NCBI GenBank assembly: GCA_041392165.1
Contig: JAWKMN010000002.1
Span: forward strand, 124,001-188,000
Length of the DNA: 64,000 bases
DNA from: Arenibacter sp041392165
GTDB lineage: Bacteria; Bacteroidota; Bacteroidia; Flavobacteriales; Flavobacteriaceae
Direction of reading: 5' to 3'
Part shown: one piece after another, positions 18,254 to 27,920 of the stretch
Position numbering within the stretch: the first letter of the stretch is position 1
Layout of the letters: each line of letters opens with the position of its first letter
Notes under the pieces: model-generated
The model's database searches: none
Seen by the model: only the letters and a program-made list of their open reading frames with translations
What the model was told of the DNA's origin: nothing
Position numbers and translations under genes: made by a program

Positions 18254-18362
18254 TGGTAGGCCCTTTTGATTTTATTAGGGTTTTCCATGATCGCTGCTAG
18301 AAATCACGGGGATGGCTCTCGGCCCGATTTTTCAATACTCAAAACAATTTAAATTATACCAC

Positions 18363-19701
18363 ATGAAATACAAATCACAAAAGGTAGCCTATTGGTTTTT
18401 TGCATTATCAATGCTGCTTCTAGTTTTACAGATTGCCTATGGCTTTGTTATGGGATTTGCCCGTATCGGCCTGGATGGGCTACATGACTTTGTCCCATTT
18501 AACACGGCCAGGGCAGTACATACCAATTTATTGGTTGTTTGGTTGTTATCGGGTTTTATGGGTGCCGCCTACTATATTATTCCGGAAGAAGCGCAACGGG
18601 AACTGGTGAGTGTAAAGTTGGCCTATGTGCAATTGATATCCCTTGCATTGGTAGGCGTGACCGCGATTGTAGGGTATCATTTTAATTGGTGGGAGGGGCG
18701 CAAATTCCTTGAGATCCCAAGACAATTGGATTATTTGGTGGTCATCAACGTACTGTTGTTTTTAGGATTGATATTGATAACGCTTTTTAAGGGAAAGCGC
18801 AAGACTACCACTGCATTGGTATTGTCCATGGGATTGTTGTTTGCGGCTTTATTGTACCTTCCCGGTATGTTGCCTTTTGACAGTCAGGTTACCGACTCTT
18901 TTTTTAGATGGTGGGTAGTACATTTATGGGTAGAAGGTGTTTGGGAGCTCATTATGGGAGGTATCCTTTCTTTTTTATTGATCAAACTTACCGGTGTTGA
19001 TAGGGAGGTAATAGAAAAATGGCTGTATGTTATTGTGGGCCTTACCTTTCTTTCCGGAGTACTGGGTACAGGGCATCATTATTATTATATAGGGGTCAAT
19101 AAAATTTGGTTGGTAGTTGGCGGTATTTTCCGCTCTCGGAGCCCCTTGCTTTCCTGGCAATGGCCCTATTTGCGGTAAATATGTATAGGAAAGGAGAGAA
19201 AAAACACCCCAATTCCTGGCGCTTTTCTGGACATTGGGTTCGGCAATCGTATCCTTTGTGGGTGCAGGGCTTTTAGGTTTTGCACATACCCTGCCCCAGA
19301 CCAATCTGTATACCCATGGCACCTTGGTGACCGCAATGCACGGGCATTACGCTTTTTGGGGCGCTTATGCCATGATCGTTCTGGCCATAATCAGTTATTC
19401 CCTACCGAACCTTACGGGGAGAAAATTATATGAAAGTGCAAGGGGCAGGGCCGCTTTTTGGCTGTCCAATATTGGAATGTTGGGAATGACCGTTGCCTTT
19501 GGGGTTGCAGGAGTGGTTCAGGTATATTTGGAGCGCAAGTTGAAAATGGAATTTATGGAGGTACAAAATGAAATAAGCATCCACTTTGTGGTACTATTGT
19601 TGTGTGCTGCCCTATTTGCTACAGGAATAATAATGTATATAGTAGATTTTATAAAACATGGCAGACCAAGTGATGAAGCCTTGGTAGGCATTGAAAATTG
19701 A
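18363..19701 (+). pseudogene. norB: Nitric oxide reductase catalytic subunit, two frameshifts
   Basis: cNor-type haem-copper family subunit that reduces NO to N2O in the inner membrane. Start at ATG 18363 (Met-Lys-Tyr-Lys). The ligand set is present across the frames: His in Ala-Val-His-Thr-Asn (low-spin haem), His and Glu in Val-His-Leu-Trp-Val-Glu-Gly-Val-Trp-Glu, the His pair in Gly-Thr-Gly-His-His (FeB), and Met-His-Gly-His-Tyr (haem b3 and b). Frame one ends at 19178. Between ~19139 and 19219 a second frame continues with Glu-Pro-Leu-Ala-Phe-Leu-Ala-Met-Ala, and a third from ~19219 to the end. One base is missing near 19130 and one G near 19219. Perfect residue conservation suggests errors or very recent mutation. 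Confidence 0.82.
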
Positions 19702-19720
19702 CAATAAAAATAAATTAAAT

Positions 19721-19799
19721 AGGCCTAAAAAGGAATTGAAGCCATTGCCTATGGCGTATATTAATGTTTCCCCGTCCCCCCGCTTTTTAGGCCTTTTTT
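19721..19799 (+). terminator. Long-stem terminator with nested hairpin between norB and norQ
   Basis: AGGCCTAAAAAG (19721-19732) pairs perfectly with CTTTTTAGGCCT (19783-19794) and is followed by more T. Inside the 50-nt loop a second hairpin, GCCAT-N5-ATGGC (19741-19755), can form. It sits only 17 bp before the norQ ATG, so it may terminate most norCB messages and let a fraction read into norQ-norD-norE-norF. Confidence 0.55.
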
Positions 19800-19815
19800 A
19801 ACCCAATTCACCCAT

Positions 19816-20649
19816 ATGGATACTTTGACCCAAAAATACGTGACAAAAGAACAAAATAAAATAACAGTTTCGGATGGAGATATCCCTTTTTATAGGCCTA
19901 TTGCAAAAGAAGAGGATGTTTTTAACCATGCTGTACAAAATAGGATTCCGGTTCTTTTGAAAGGTCCCACGGGTACCGGGAAGACCCGTTTTGTAGCCTA
20001 TATGGCGCATCAATTAAAAAGGCCCCTTATAACCATCTCTTGTCACGAGGAAACTTCTTCAACGGATCTTATAGGTAGATTTATAATAAAGGGTGCTGAA
20101 ACTATATGGATGGACGGACCTTTGACCAAGGCGGTAAAAATGGGGGCCATATTGTATTTGGACGAGATTGCCGAAGCCAGGCCCGATGTAATCGTGGCAA
20201 TTCATTCCTTAACGGACCACAGACAGGAACTGTATTTGGATAAGTTGGGCGAAACCATAAAAGCGGATAAGGATTTTATGTTGGTAGCATCCTTCAATCC
20301 TGGCTACCAAAAAGGGTTTAAGGAATTGAAGCCTTCAACAAGACAGCGTTTTATAGCCTTGTCGTTCAATTATCCCAGCCCAAAGGACGAGGTGGAAATA
20401 CTGGTCAATGAGACCAAATTGGAAATTTCCATGGCCAAGAAGCTGGTAAATATTGCGAATAAAATAAGGAATTTAACAGAATTGGGATTAACGGAGACCG
20501 TATCTACCCGATTGTTGGTGGATGCGGCAAAATTGATCCATTCAGGCTTGCCGAAACGCCTTGCTGTTAGAGTGGCCGTGGTGGAGCCACTTACCGATGA
20601 TCTGGAGATAACCGAATCGCTTGCAGATTTGTGCGATTTAATGATATGA
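19816..20649 (+). CDS. norQ: MoxR-type AAA+ ATPase, nitric oxide reductase activation protein NorQ
   Basis: 277 residues of the CbbQ/NorQ/GpvN group. Walker A Gly-Pro-Thr-Gly-Thr-Gly-Lys-Thr is at ~50-57, Walker B Leu-Tyr-Leu-Asp-Glu-Ile at ~113-118, and sensor-1 Ser-Phe-Asn-Pro-Gly and the Arg finger Ser-Thr-Arg-Gln-Arg lie near 160-175. NorQ works with NorD to insert the non-haem iron of NorB. It is separated from norB by a hairpin and from norD by 13 bp. The sequence is intact. Confidence 0.88.
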   Translation: MDTLTQKYVTKEQNKITVSDGDIPFYRPIAKEEDVFNHAVQNRIPVLLKGPTGTGKTRFVAYMAHQLKRPLITISCHEETSSTDLIGRFIIKGAETIWMDGPLTKAVKMGAILYLDEIAEARPDVIVAIHSLTDHRQELYLDKLGETIKADKDFMLVASFNPGYQKGFKELKPSTRQRFIALSFNYPSPKDEVEILVNETKLEISMAKKLVNIANKIRNLTELGLTETVSTRLLVDAAKLIHSGLPKRLAVRVAVVEPLTDDLEITESLADLCDLMI

Positions 20650-20662
20650 TAATTGGATTGCC

Positions 20663-22432
20663 ATGTTTGAACCGGATGAATTCTTATTCAGTAAAGTAGC
20701 GGGATTCCTTAAACGCCGTAAAAAACAATCCCTTGCAGCTGAGCGGCACGCCGTAAGATTAAGCGATATTAAAGCCCGTCTTACCATTTTGGCCAGGGCC
20801 ATTACCGGAGAACCTATAGCGATTTTTGAAGCTGAACGTGAAGGCGGGTATAAAAATAACAGTTTTTTTCTTCCTGGTAGGTTTTCAGAATTTCCAACAG
20901 AATCACGCAATAGGGCCTTTTATTTGTTCCGGACCGTTTATTTGTCCGTTCAAAAGAACTTGGGATTTAATTTTAATGGTGTAGGGGAACATTCCTTGGC
21001 CTTGGCAAGAGAAAAGGCCTTGGTTGCTGCCCATAGGGTTTTACCCATCGTATTTAAAGAGTTTCCCGTAGCCGAAAACATCCATCGGGAACTAATAGCG
21101 CATTTCGATTCCTTTAAAACAGCGAAAAGACCTGCCGATTATTCCTTTGTTTATGGCAAATGGATGGGCAAGGAGGTGGAGGCGGTTTCAGGGAGCACCT
21201 TGAAAAACATTTCCGAAATAGCCAAGAAGGCCGTTCAGGATGAAATAAACACTATTTTAAAAGCCAATGAGGTGGAAGGGATCACTAATTTGGAAATTGA
21301 TAAAAAAGCTCAAGAGGATTATGTGCTGACGCATAGTTTTGAAAAAGTGGAGACCGCGGAAGAATGGGAAGGAGGCTGGCGCGACTTTGATGGGGAAGAT
21401 GATCTGGACGATCATTCCAATGCCCTTGAAGATCTGAATATGAAATATACGGTTCGGGTAGATGATCCCGTACATTCCGTATACCAGGCCGACTTTATGG
21501 AAAACACCAATGTCTCCGAAAGTGTGGAATTGGACACCAAGGAATTTCATATAGCCTATGATGAATGGAATTTTTCCAAACGCGCCTATAAGCCCAATTT
21601 TTGTAAAGTGTATCCAAAGTCGCCATTGGAAACCGATCCTACCTATTATAGAAATACCATACAAAAAAACGCCAGTACCCTGTTGGGACTGCGCAAAATG
21701 CTGACCTCGGTAAACAATAAATACCAGCAACAAAAAAGACAATTACAAGGGGACGAATTTGATCTGGATGCCATTGTGGACCAATTTGTAGATATTCATT
21801 CAAAAAGGACCCCTTCCGAAAAAATCTATTTATCCAAACGGAAAAAGGAAAAGGACCTATCCATTCTGATCTTGTTGGACCTTAGCCTGTCCAGTGATGG
21901 GTATGCCGCTGGCAATAAGGTTATAGACGTGGAGAAACAGGTATCCATTATTTTCGGGGAAATCCTTAACGAATTCAACGTAGACTTTTCCATTAACTGT
22001 TTTTACTCCAAAACCAGGAATTATACCACTTATTTGGGCCTAAAGGATTTTGATGGGGACTGGGGCAAGGCCAAGCACAAAATTGGGGCGGTGCAACCTT
22101 CCGGTTATACCCGTATAGGGGCTGCCCTAAGACATTCAGGAGCCTTATTGGATAAGCGGAGTAGTAAGAATAAATGGGTTATCCTTATCTCGGACGGAAA
22201 ACCCAATGATTATGATAAATACGAAGGGAAATACGGTGTCAATGATGTTAAACAGGCATTGAGGGAGCTAAATCAACGCAATATCAACTCCTATGCCCTT
22301 GCCATAGAGGCCCAGGCCAAATACTATCTGCCGCAGATGTTCGGGCAAAACCACTATCAAATATTGACTACCCCGGTAGAACTGCTCCGGTCTCTGGTAA
22401 AGCTCTATGAAAAAATAAAACATCAATGTTAA
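20663..22432 (+). CDS. norD: VWA-domain nitric oxide reductase activation protein NorD
   Basis: 589 residues. The C-terminal ~190 residues are a von Willebrand A domain with the MIDAS Asp-x-Ser-x-Ser as Asp-Leu-Ser-Leu-Ser from ~406, a Thr in Gly-Tyr-Thr-Arg near 490, and Ser-Asp-Gly-Lys-Pro near 514. The long N-terminal helical part contains an acidic stretch around 230-260. NorD pairs with the NorQ ATPase as a chaperone for the NorB active site. It begins 13 bp after norQ and ends 4 bp before norE, so they are co-translated. Confidence 0.87.
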   Translation: MFEPDEFLFSKVAGFLKRRKKQSLAAERHAVRLSDIKARLTILARAITGEPIAIFEAEREGGYKNNSFFLPGRFSEFPTESRNRAFYLFRTVYLSVQKNLGFNFNGVGEHSLALAREKALVAAHRVLPIVFKEFPVAENIHRELIAHFDSFKTAKRPADYSFVYGKWMGKEVEAVSGSTLKNISEIAKKAVQDEINTILKANEVEGITNLEIDKKAQEDYVLTHSFEKVETAEEWEGGWRDFDGEDDLDDHSNALEDLNMKYTVRVDDPVHSVYQADFMENTNVSESVELDTKEFHIAYDEWNFSKRAYKPNFCKVYPKSPLETDPTYYRNTIQKNASTLLGLRKMLTSVNNKYQQQKRQLQGDEFDLDAIVDQFVDIHSKRTPSEKIYLSKRKKEKDLSILILLDLSLSSDGYAAGNKVIDVEKQVSIIFGEILNEFNVDFSINCFYSKTRNYTTYLGLKDFDGDWGKAKHKIGAVQPSGYTRIGAALRHSGALLDKRSSKNKWVILISDGKPNDYDKYEGKYGVNDVKQALRELNQRNINSYALAIEAQAKYYLPQMFGQNHYQILTTPVELLRSLVKLYEKIKHQC

Positions 22433-22436
22433 TATT

Positions 22437-23018
22437 ATGGAAACCAACACTGTAGATTCCAAAAATATATATTACCCCCCAGGGGGAATTTTAATGTGGA
22501 TCATTATTTTTTTGGAGCTTATAACCTTTGGGATAGCACTTGTCTTTATGGCAGTTTCGGCCAGGGAGGAACCTGAAACGTTTCATGCTTCCAAAATGCT
22601 GCTAAATTCAACATATGGTGCCATAAACACTATATTTTTGTTGACCAGCGGATTTTTTATGGCCAAAACCGTACAATTTTTCAAAGAGCAAAAAATTTCA
22701 AAAGCCTCGTTTTTTCTTAAGTTGACCATGTTGGGGGGAATACTGTTCTTGGCCTTGAAAGGATACGAATATGACGATAAAATAAGGGATGGACTAACCT
22801 TGTCCTTCAATACTTTTTTTGCTTATTATTGGATGCTGACCCTGTTTCACCTGATCCATGTTGTTGTAGGCCTGATCATTTTGGGCACCATACAACGGAG
22901 TATGGCCAAAGACCACAAGAAATTAAAATTGGAGGACCTAGAGGCCAGTGCTGCGTTTTGGCATATGTGCGATTTAATATGGCTTTTACTGTTCCCGATG
23001 GTTTATTTGATTTTTTAA
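22437..23018 (+). CDS. norE: Cytochrome c oxidase subunit III-like protein NorE
   Basis: 193 residues with five hydrophobic segments (about 18-38, 63-83, 98-116, 128-150, 170-190). The pattern of Phe-Trp-His in the last helix and His-Leu-Ile-His in the fourth is that of the haem-copper oxidase subunit III family in its short, five-helix NorE form. Its role is supportive; in other denitrifiers NorE/NorF improve Nor activity or NO resistance. It starts 4 bp after norD and ends 1 bp before norF. Confidence 0.82.
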   Translation: METNTVDSKNIYYPPGGILMWIIIFLELITFGIALVFMAVSAREEPETFHASKMLLNSTYGAINTIFLLTSGFFMAKTVQFFKEQKISKASFFLKLTMLGGILFLALKGYEYDDKIRDGLTLSFNTFFAYYWMLTLFHLIHVVVGLIILGTIQRSMAKDHKKLKLEDLEASAAFWHMCDLIWLLLFPMVYLIF

Positions 23019-23019
23019 A

Positions 23020-23262
23020 ATGAAAAGCATGAAGAATACGTTTCTAACTACTTGGGCTTTTTTAGTGTTCTTTACTTTGATGACCGTATTTGTGGTGGAC
23101 ATTCCGTTTCAATACACAGCAGTTCCAATATTGGGATTGGCATTTCTTAAATGTATAGGTGTCGCTTTTTATTTTATGGAGCTTAAGAAGGCCAATCTTT
23201 TTTGGAAAGTCAGTCTGGTTCTATTTTTGCTGGTGTTTATTGCCGTAGTTTTAATGGTGTAA
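23020..23262 (+). CDS. norF: Small membrane protein NorF (subunit IV-like)
   Basis: 80 residues with three hydrophobic helices (about 8-26, 33-51, 58-78) and the motif Tyr-Phe-Met-Glu-Leu-Lys in the second, which is typical of the prokaryotic cytochrome c oxidase subunit IV / NorF group. It directly follows norE (1 bp gap). A second in-frame ATG 9 bp downstream could also serve as the start. Convergent with the SCO gene, 29 bp away. Confidence 0.72.
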   Translation: MKSMKNTFLTTWAFLVFFTLMTVFVVDIPFQYTAVPILGLAFLKCIGVAFYFMELKKANLFWKVSLVLFLLVFIAVVLMV

Positions 23263-23291
23263 TCCTGAACCATAAATTATTACATAAGGGT

Positions 23292-24011
23292 TCATGACTC
23301 GGAATCGGATCCCAACAGCTCCATGATTTTTGTAATGGTTTCCTTGTTGTCCACGCCCAGGCCTTCTTGTTGGTACGTCAATTCTCCTTTTTGATCAAAA
23401 ACGCTAATGATATTGCTATGGGAAAAATCCAAAGGGGAAATTTTCTTATAGTTTACGGCCAGTACGGCGGCAAATTCCCTGGTATTCTCTTCAGAACCCC
23501 TTAACAATACCCATTTTTTAGAATTCATTTGGTTTTCATCGGCAAAGGCGGCCAATCGTTCTGGCGTATCCGTTTCCGGATCTATGCTTACCAGGACCAG
23601 GGTGACCTGCTCTTTTTTATTTTGGGGGATCTGTTTTTCAATATTGCGCATATCCGCAGCCAATCTGGGACATGCCGTTTGGCAGGAGGTATATACCATA
23701 ACGATTACGACAACATCCCCTTTTAGGGCTTTTAACTCGATTTCCTCATTGTGCTGGGTGGTCCATTTTGAGGGCAGATTGTAAATGGAAAGATCGGAGA
23801 TTTCACCTTCTTTTTTTTCTTTTTCGGTTATGGGCTGTAAATCCATTTTACAGATAGGACAATTTCCGGGTTTGTCATAGGTCTTGTCGCCTTCGCAATG
23901 CATGGGGCATTCGTATTTTCCTGCAGTTGTTTTATCTGAATTCTTGGTGTTGCACGCTATAAGATTGAATAGCATAAGGCATAGTAATCCGGTACGGAGC
24001 ATTTTTTGCAT
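23292..24011 (-). CDS. SCO1/SenC lipoprotein with N-terminal heavy-metal-binding domain
   Basis: 239 residues; lipoprotein signal ending Leu-Ile-Ala-Cys (Cys 20). Residues ~33-65 hold a heavy-metal-binding domain with Cys-Pro-Met-His-Cys and Cys-Pro-Ile-Cys-Lys-Met. The SCO thioredoxin-fold domain follows: Cu-binding Cys-Gln-Thr-Ala-Cys near 110-114 and the conserved His in Asp-Phe-Ser-His-Ser near 200. SCO proteins deliver or reduce copper for CuA oxidases and copper nitrite/N2O reductases. Here it is beside nirK, so a role in NirK copper loading is likely (inference). It lies ~180 bp downstream of the nirV-like gene. Confidence 0.83.
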   Translation of the reverse strand: MQKMLRTGLLCLMLFNLIACNTKNSDKTTAGKYECPMHCEGDKTYDKPGNCPICKMDLQPITEKEKKEGEISDLSIYNLPSKWTTQHNEEIELKALKGDVVVIVMVYTSCQTACPRLAADMRNIEKQIPQNKKEQVTLVLVSIDPETDTPERLAAFADENQMNSKKWVLLRGSEENTREFAAVLAVNYKKISPLDFSHSNIISVFDQKGELTYQQEGLGVDNKETITKIMELLGSDSES

Positions 24012-24194
24012 ACGTTTAAATTTTTGTAATTATTTGAAAAATAAACTAATCATAAAACCCGCCTGAACAGTTGGTCGGACAGGTTGAGAACGTGTGCAAC
24101 CACTCCGTTACCACACTAAACCTGCTCGTAGGCAAGGCAGGAGTTTTAAATATTATCTTTTGTTAGAAATGTTTAAAATTTAGTAATGTTCGTT

Positions 24195-24998
24195 TCATTT
24201 GCTTAATATGTCAGGTTTTTTATGGTTGGACCCTTTTGTCCGGACACATCGGAATCCTAAATTCCGTATAGAATAATTGGCTTTTAGACTACCTCTAAAA
24301 GCATAGCGCATAAATGCGGCGTAATTCATTAAGTCCGATGCGCCAACAGCCGCACTTCCACAAAAAAGATTACTGTCCTTGTCCACATCCTTTCTGGATT
24401 CACCGGAAATTAAAACGGAATTAAAGTCCATTGTCCATTCCCATACAAGGCCATGGAGGTCATAAATTCCCCAATAGTTCTTAAATGTGGAACCTATAGT
24501 GTTATTAAATGTTTTTGGAGTTTCGTACCAATTCAGAATAAGTTGATTGTAGCTTTCCTTTTTACGGGCATCGGGAGTGGTTTTGTCGGCCATTGCTGCA
24601 TATTCCCATTCATCTACAGTGGGCAATCTTTTTCCTTGGCATTCACAGTATTTCCTGGCGGCAAACCATGAAACGTTGGTAACCGCCGCATCGGCGGCCA
24701 TTTGGCTGCCATAGGAATCATCCCCCTCCCAATTTATCAGGTAATTGCCGTCTGCAAACAATCGCTTTACCTTACTTTTTTTCCATTCCGGATGTTCCAT
24801 AACAAACTGTAAATATTCCTTGTTGGTTACGGGGTATACATCCATAGTAAATTCCTCCACGGTAACCGCTGCAGAATCTACTCCATAGAGAGGTATATAA
24901 GTCCCTCCCTTAACGCTGACCATATTTTCCGACTGGGCAAAACTACTGCTGGTAATAATGCCAAAAAGAATAAACGTTACTTTAAAGAAGGGACTCAT
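24195..24998 (-). CDS. nirV: NirV-like formylglycine-generating-enzyme (SUMF1) family protein
   Basis: 267 residues with a signal peptide (to Phe-Ala-Gln). The FGE-sulfatase fold is recognised by Val-Thr-Asn-Lys-Glu-Tyr near 60, Val-Ser-Trp-Phe-Ala-Ala-Arg-x-Tyr-Cys near 110, Arg-Leu-Pro-Thr-x-x-Glu-Trp-Glu-Tyr-Ala-Ala near 125-136, and Gly-Leu-Val-Trp-Glu-Trp near 183. The late Arg-x-Leu-Gly-Phe-Arg-Cys is the usual end. NirV is the nirK-linked member of this family in denitrifiers; its precise role is not settled. It starts 24 bp after the nirK stop, so it is in the nirK operon. Confidence 0.78.
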   Translation of the reverse strand: MSPFFKVTFILFGIITSSSFAQSENMVSVKGGTYIPLYGVDSAAVTVEEFTMDVYPVTNKEYLQFVMEHPEWKKSKVKRLFADGNYLINWEGDDSYGSQMAADAAVTNVSWFAARKYCECQGKRLPTVDEWEYAAMADKTTPDARKKESYNQLILNWYETPKTFNNTIGSTFKNYWGIYDLHGLVWEWTMDFNSVLISGESRKDVDKDSNLFCGSAAVGASDLMNYAAFMRYAFRGSLKANYSIRNLGFRCVRTKGSNHKKPDILSK

Positions 24999-25022
24999 GA
25001 TTGTCTTTAAGATTTGTTGGGT

Positions 25023-26482
25023 TTATTTGTTTCTGACATTTTTGACCATGGCCGGGGTTACGTCCTGTTTAGAATTGCCCCAACTGTTGTATATATAGGT
25101 TAGTACATTGGCTACCTCTTCGTCTGTTAAGGTCTGTGCGGTCATAACACTATTGTATTTTTGTCCGTTTACGGTTATTTCACCCGATTTTCCATGTAGA
25201 ACAATATCTATGGCGCGATCTACATCGGCGTTTAAGTAATCCGATTTGGCCAGGGGAGGAAATGCATTCGGAATTCCTTGACCTTCTCCTTGGTGACAGG
25301 CGAAACAGGTCTGCATATAGGTAATTTTTCCAAACTCCATTTTCTCTTCCATCGATTTTGCGGGAATTTCGGATTCCACAACGCCATTTGTAGAGGGCAT
25401 CTTTTGAATTCCACTACCTTCTGGCAAATAAATACCTTCTTCCAGCTCCCCGGAATAAATAGTCTTGTTTTCCTCACCTTCCACTTTTAGCATTCCCAGG
25501 GCTCCCTTGTTAAAGGCCCGGAATATCGAATGGTCGACCAGAATAAACGTTCCCGGCACATCAACCTTAAATTCCACTATAGCCGCTCCACCGGCAGGGA
25601 TTAGGGTGGTCTGTACATTTTCGTTGACCAGATCGCCTCCTTCTACATGTACTTTATCAAATATCTCACCAATAACATGAAATGAAGATACGAGGTTGGG
25701 CCCCCCGTTGCCTACGAACAAACGAACGGTTTCACCTACTTTAGCGGTAATGGCATTATCCCCTGTTAAGGATCCCATTTTTCCGTTGAATACCACATAG
25801 TCTGCGTGCTCGTCCACGGCTTTTTGCATGTCAAAAGGTTGTAGGCCCCTTTCCCCATTGGAACCTTTGGTGTAAAAATCACCTTGCATAATGTAGTATT
25901 CCTTATCCACCAAAGGCAAACCGCCTTCGGGTTCTACCAGAATTAGACCGTACATACCGTTGGCTATGTGCATACCTACGGGTGCTGTGGCACAGTGGTA
26001 AACATATAGTCCGGGGTTTAGGGTCTTAAAGGAAAACACCTTTTCATGGCCTGGTGCTACAAAGGAGGATTCTGCACCGCCCCGGGACCGGTAACGGCAT
26101 GTAGATCAATATTGTGGGGCAATTTATTGTCGGGGTGATTTTTTCAGGTGAAATTCTACTTCATCGCCTACCCTGGTCCTGATGAAACTTCCGGGTACGG
26201 TTCCTCCGAAGGTCCAATATACATAGCGCACACCATTGGTCATTTCTCCTTCCTGTTCCAGGATTTCCATATCCACTTTAAGCTTTTTCGCTTTTCTCTT
26301 GCCTATAGGGGTAGGTACATGCGGGGGAGCGGTTAGTTCAGCGATCATCTCACGATTTGCGGGATATCTGCAACGTTTTCGTAAACCATCTTTTCCTTTT
26401 TTTTACAGGAGAGGACAAGGCTTCCCGTTCCTAACATCAGTATTAGTAGAAGTAATGCTTTTTTTGTTGATTTTGCATTCAT
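25023..26482 (-). pseudogene. nirK: Copper nitrite reductase with C-terminal cytochrome c domain, three frameshifts
   Basis: Reduces nitrite to NO. Start ATG at 26482 gives a lipoprotein signal ending Val-Leu-Ser-Cys. Joined over three indels it is ~486 residues. Type 2 Cu motif Asn-Ile-Asp-Leu-His and Phe-His-Val-Ile-Gly, type 1 Cu motif Tyr-His-Cys-Ala-Thr-Ala-Pro-Val-Gly-Met-His, and an extra C-terminal haem site Cys-Phe-Ala-Cys-His with downstream Ser-Val-Met-Thr. Breaks: one base missing at the GGG 26361-26363 (restores Asp-Ile-Pro-Ala-Asn-Arg-Glu), an extra T in the six-T run 26139-26144 (restores Leu-Lys-Asn-His-Pro-Asp-Asn), and a missing C in 26080-26083 (restores Gly-Pro-Gly-Gly-Gly-Ala). 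The largest intact frame is 25023-26039. Confidence 0.85.
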
Positions 26483-26571
26483 AATATTTTGTTTTGGTTA
26501 TAGATTGATACAATAAAAGACTTTTTTATCCTTTATAGGGACAAAAATAGTTTTGAAAACCCTATAAAAAC

Positions 26572-26585
26572 ATGATAACTGTCAT
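26572..26585. promoter_or_regulatory. Crp/Fnr-type operator before nirK
   Basis: ATGATAACTGTCAT, i.e. ATGAY-N4-RTCAT, about 90 bp upstream of the nirK ATG. It has the same length and spacing as the perfect site before norC, with one asymmetric position. Confidence 0.5.
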
Positions 26586-26657
26586 ATTGCAAAACTTGGT
26601 TTAAATTAGGTTAATTTTCCTGTGAAACCCGTTTAATTGGTCAAGGTTTTCTGAAAA

Positions 26658-27920
26658 TTAATTATTGGATGCAAAAAGTATTGGGTTTAAAGTGAGCATT
26701 ATCCAGCCCCAGTTATTGATGTTCCCGTCTGCATTTCCTTTTATGGTTTCCATGCCTGGTGTAGCAAAAAGATGCGAATATCCGGCACTGATGCCGATTT
26801 CCTTTTGTATTTTATAGCCGTAAACGATATCCAATTCGGTTCCTAATTGTTTGTTGCTGTTCTGGCCTATTTCAGCTGCAGCCGTGAAGTTGTGTACCGC
26901 TAAATTTAGATCGGATTTCCCATTCAGAACTATTTTGGCATTGGCATGTATATCCAATAGACCTACGTTGTTGGCATGGTTGCCGACATAGAAATAATCC
27001 ATAAGCCCATTAAACTTGTGATTGGTGCCATAAAATGGACTAAAGGCCCTGTTTTTTTGGTTGGAGGGCAATCCGTTATCATTGCCGCTTATTAGTTCCG
27101 CACCCAGTCCTAAATTGGTTTTGGAGGTAATTTTATAGCTCCCTTCCAAGGATAGGAGATAAGCACTTAGGTCATTGTTGGCAATATCCTTTCCAAACTG
27201 GTAATACATATTCGAGGTCAATTTCAAATTGTTTGTTATATAATTTAAATGGGTTCCAAGAGTTTGACTATACCTGGTATCGTTGTTATTGGAATTGATA
27301 TCATCAATAAATTGTAGGCCATTATTCAAGAAAAGAAGACTTGCAGAGAATTTGTCCCATTCCCTATGGGTCCATAAATATTGAATACTCTTATAAGTTT
27401 CCGGTGTGGTCAAGGTAGTTCCGGTTAAATGTTCCCCATCTTGGTTAAATGCAAAACCCAGATCAATTTTTAAGCTGGGATTTTTGTATTCCAGGCGGGC
27501 GGCATCGTGACTTCTGGCCTGCTGGGCCCAACCTACATTGCCAAAGATTCGATGGTCATCATAAATGATTTCTTGTCGCCCCACCTTGAGGGAGAAATGG
27601 GAATCTAATTGTATTTTTCCCCAGGCCTGATGAATTCCAATCCCATTTTTATCCGAGCTGTTTAGTTGAGGTACATCTCCCCACACCCTAACGTCCTGGA
27701 GGCTAAGATAGAAAGACAATTTGTCTATGCCATAATTGGTATTTAGTCTGGTCCGTTGTGAAACGAAGGTTGCCGGGTCCTCATTATTGGGGAACAGGGT
27801 TTTAAAACCGTGTCTGTATTCGAACCTTGGGCGTAATTCGGCATCTATTGTCAATTGCGCCTTCACTTGGTCGGATAAAAGAATAAATAGAAGAACGTTA
27901 AGAGGTTTCTTTAGTTTCAT
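26658..27920 (-). CDS. Alginate-export (AlgE-like) family outer-membrane beta-barrel
   Basis: 420 residues: signal peptide ending Val-Lys-Ala-Gln, then alternating strands through to the C-terminus (Trp-Ile-Met-Leu-Thr-Leu-Asn-Pro), as in a single 18-strand porin. Motifs Arg-Pro-Arg-Phe-Glu-Tyr-Arg, Gln-Arg-Thr-Arg-Leu and Gly-Arg-Gln-Glu are those of the Alginate_exp family. Neighbours (nirK, nirV) and a matching upstream operator suggest it is a small-anion porin, possibly for nitrite or nitrate, rather than an alginate exporter. That function is inference. Confidence 0.78.
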   Translation of the reverse strand: MKLKKPLNVLLFILLSDQVKAQLTIDAELRPRFEYRHGFKTLFPNNEDPATFVSQRTRLNTNYGIDKLSFYLSLQDVRVWGDVPQLNSSDKNGIGIHQAWGKIQLDSHFSLKVGRQEIIYDDHRIFGNVGWAQQARSHDAARLEYKNPSLKIDLGFAFNQDGEHLTGTTLTTPETYKSIQYLWTHREWDKFSASLLFLNNGLQFIDDINSNNNDTRYSQTLGTHLNYITNNLKLTSNMYYQFGKDIANNDLSAYLLSLEGSYKITSKTNLGLGAELISGNDNGLPSNQKNRAFSPFYGTNHKFNGLMDYFYVGNHANNVGLLDIHANAKIVLNGKSDLNLAVHNFTAAAEIGQNSNKQLGTELDIVYGYKIQKEIGISAGYSHLFATPGMETIKGNADGNINNWGWIMLTLNPILFASNN

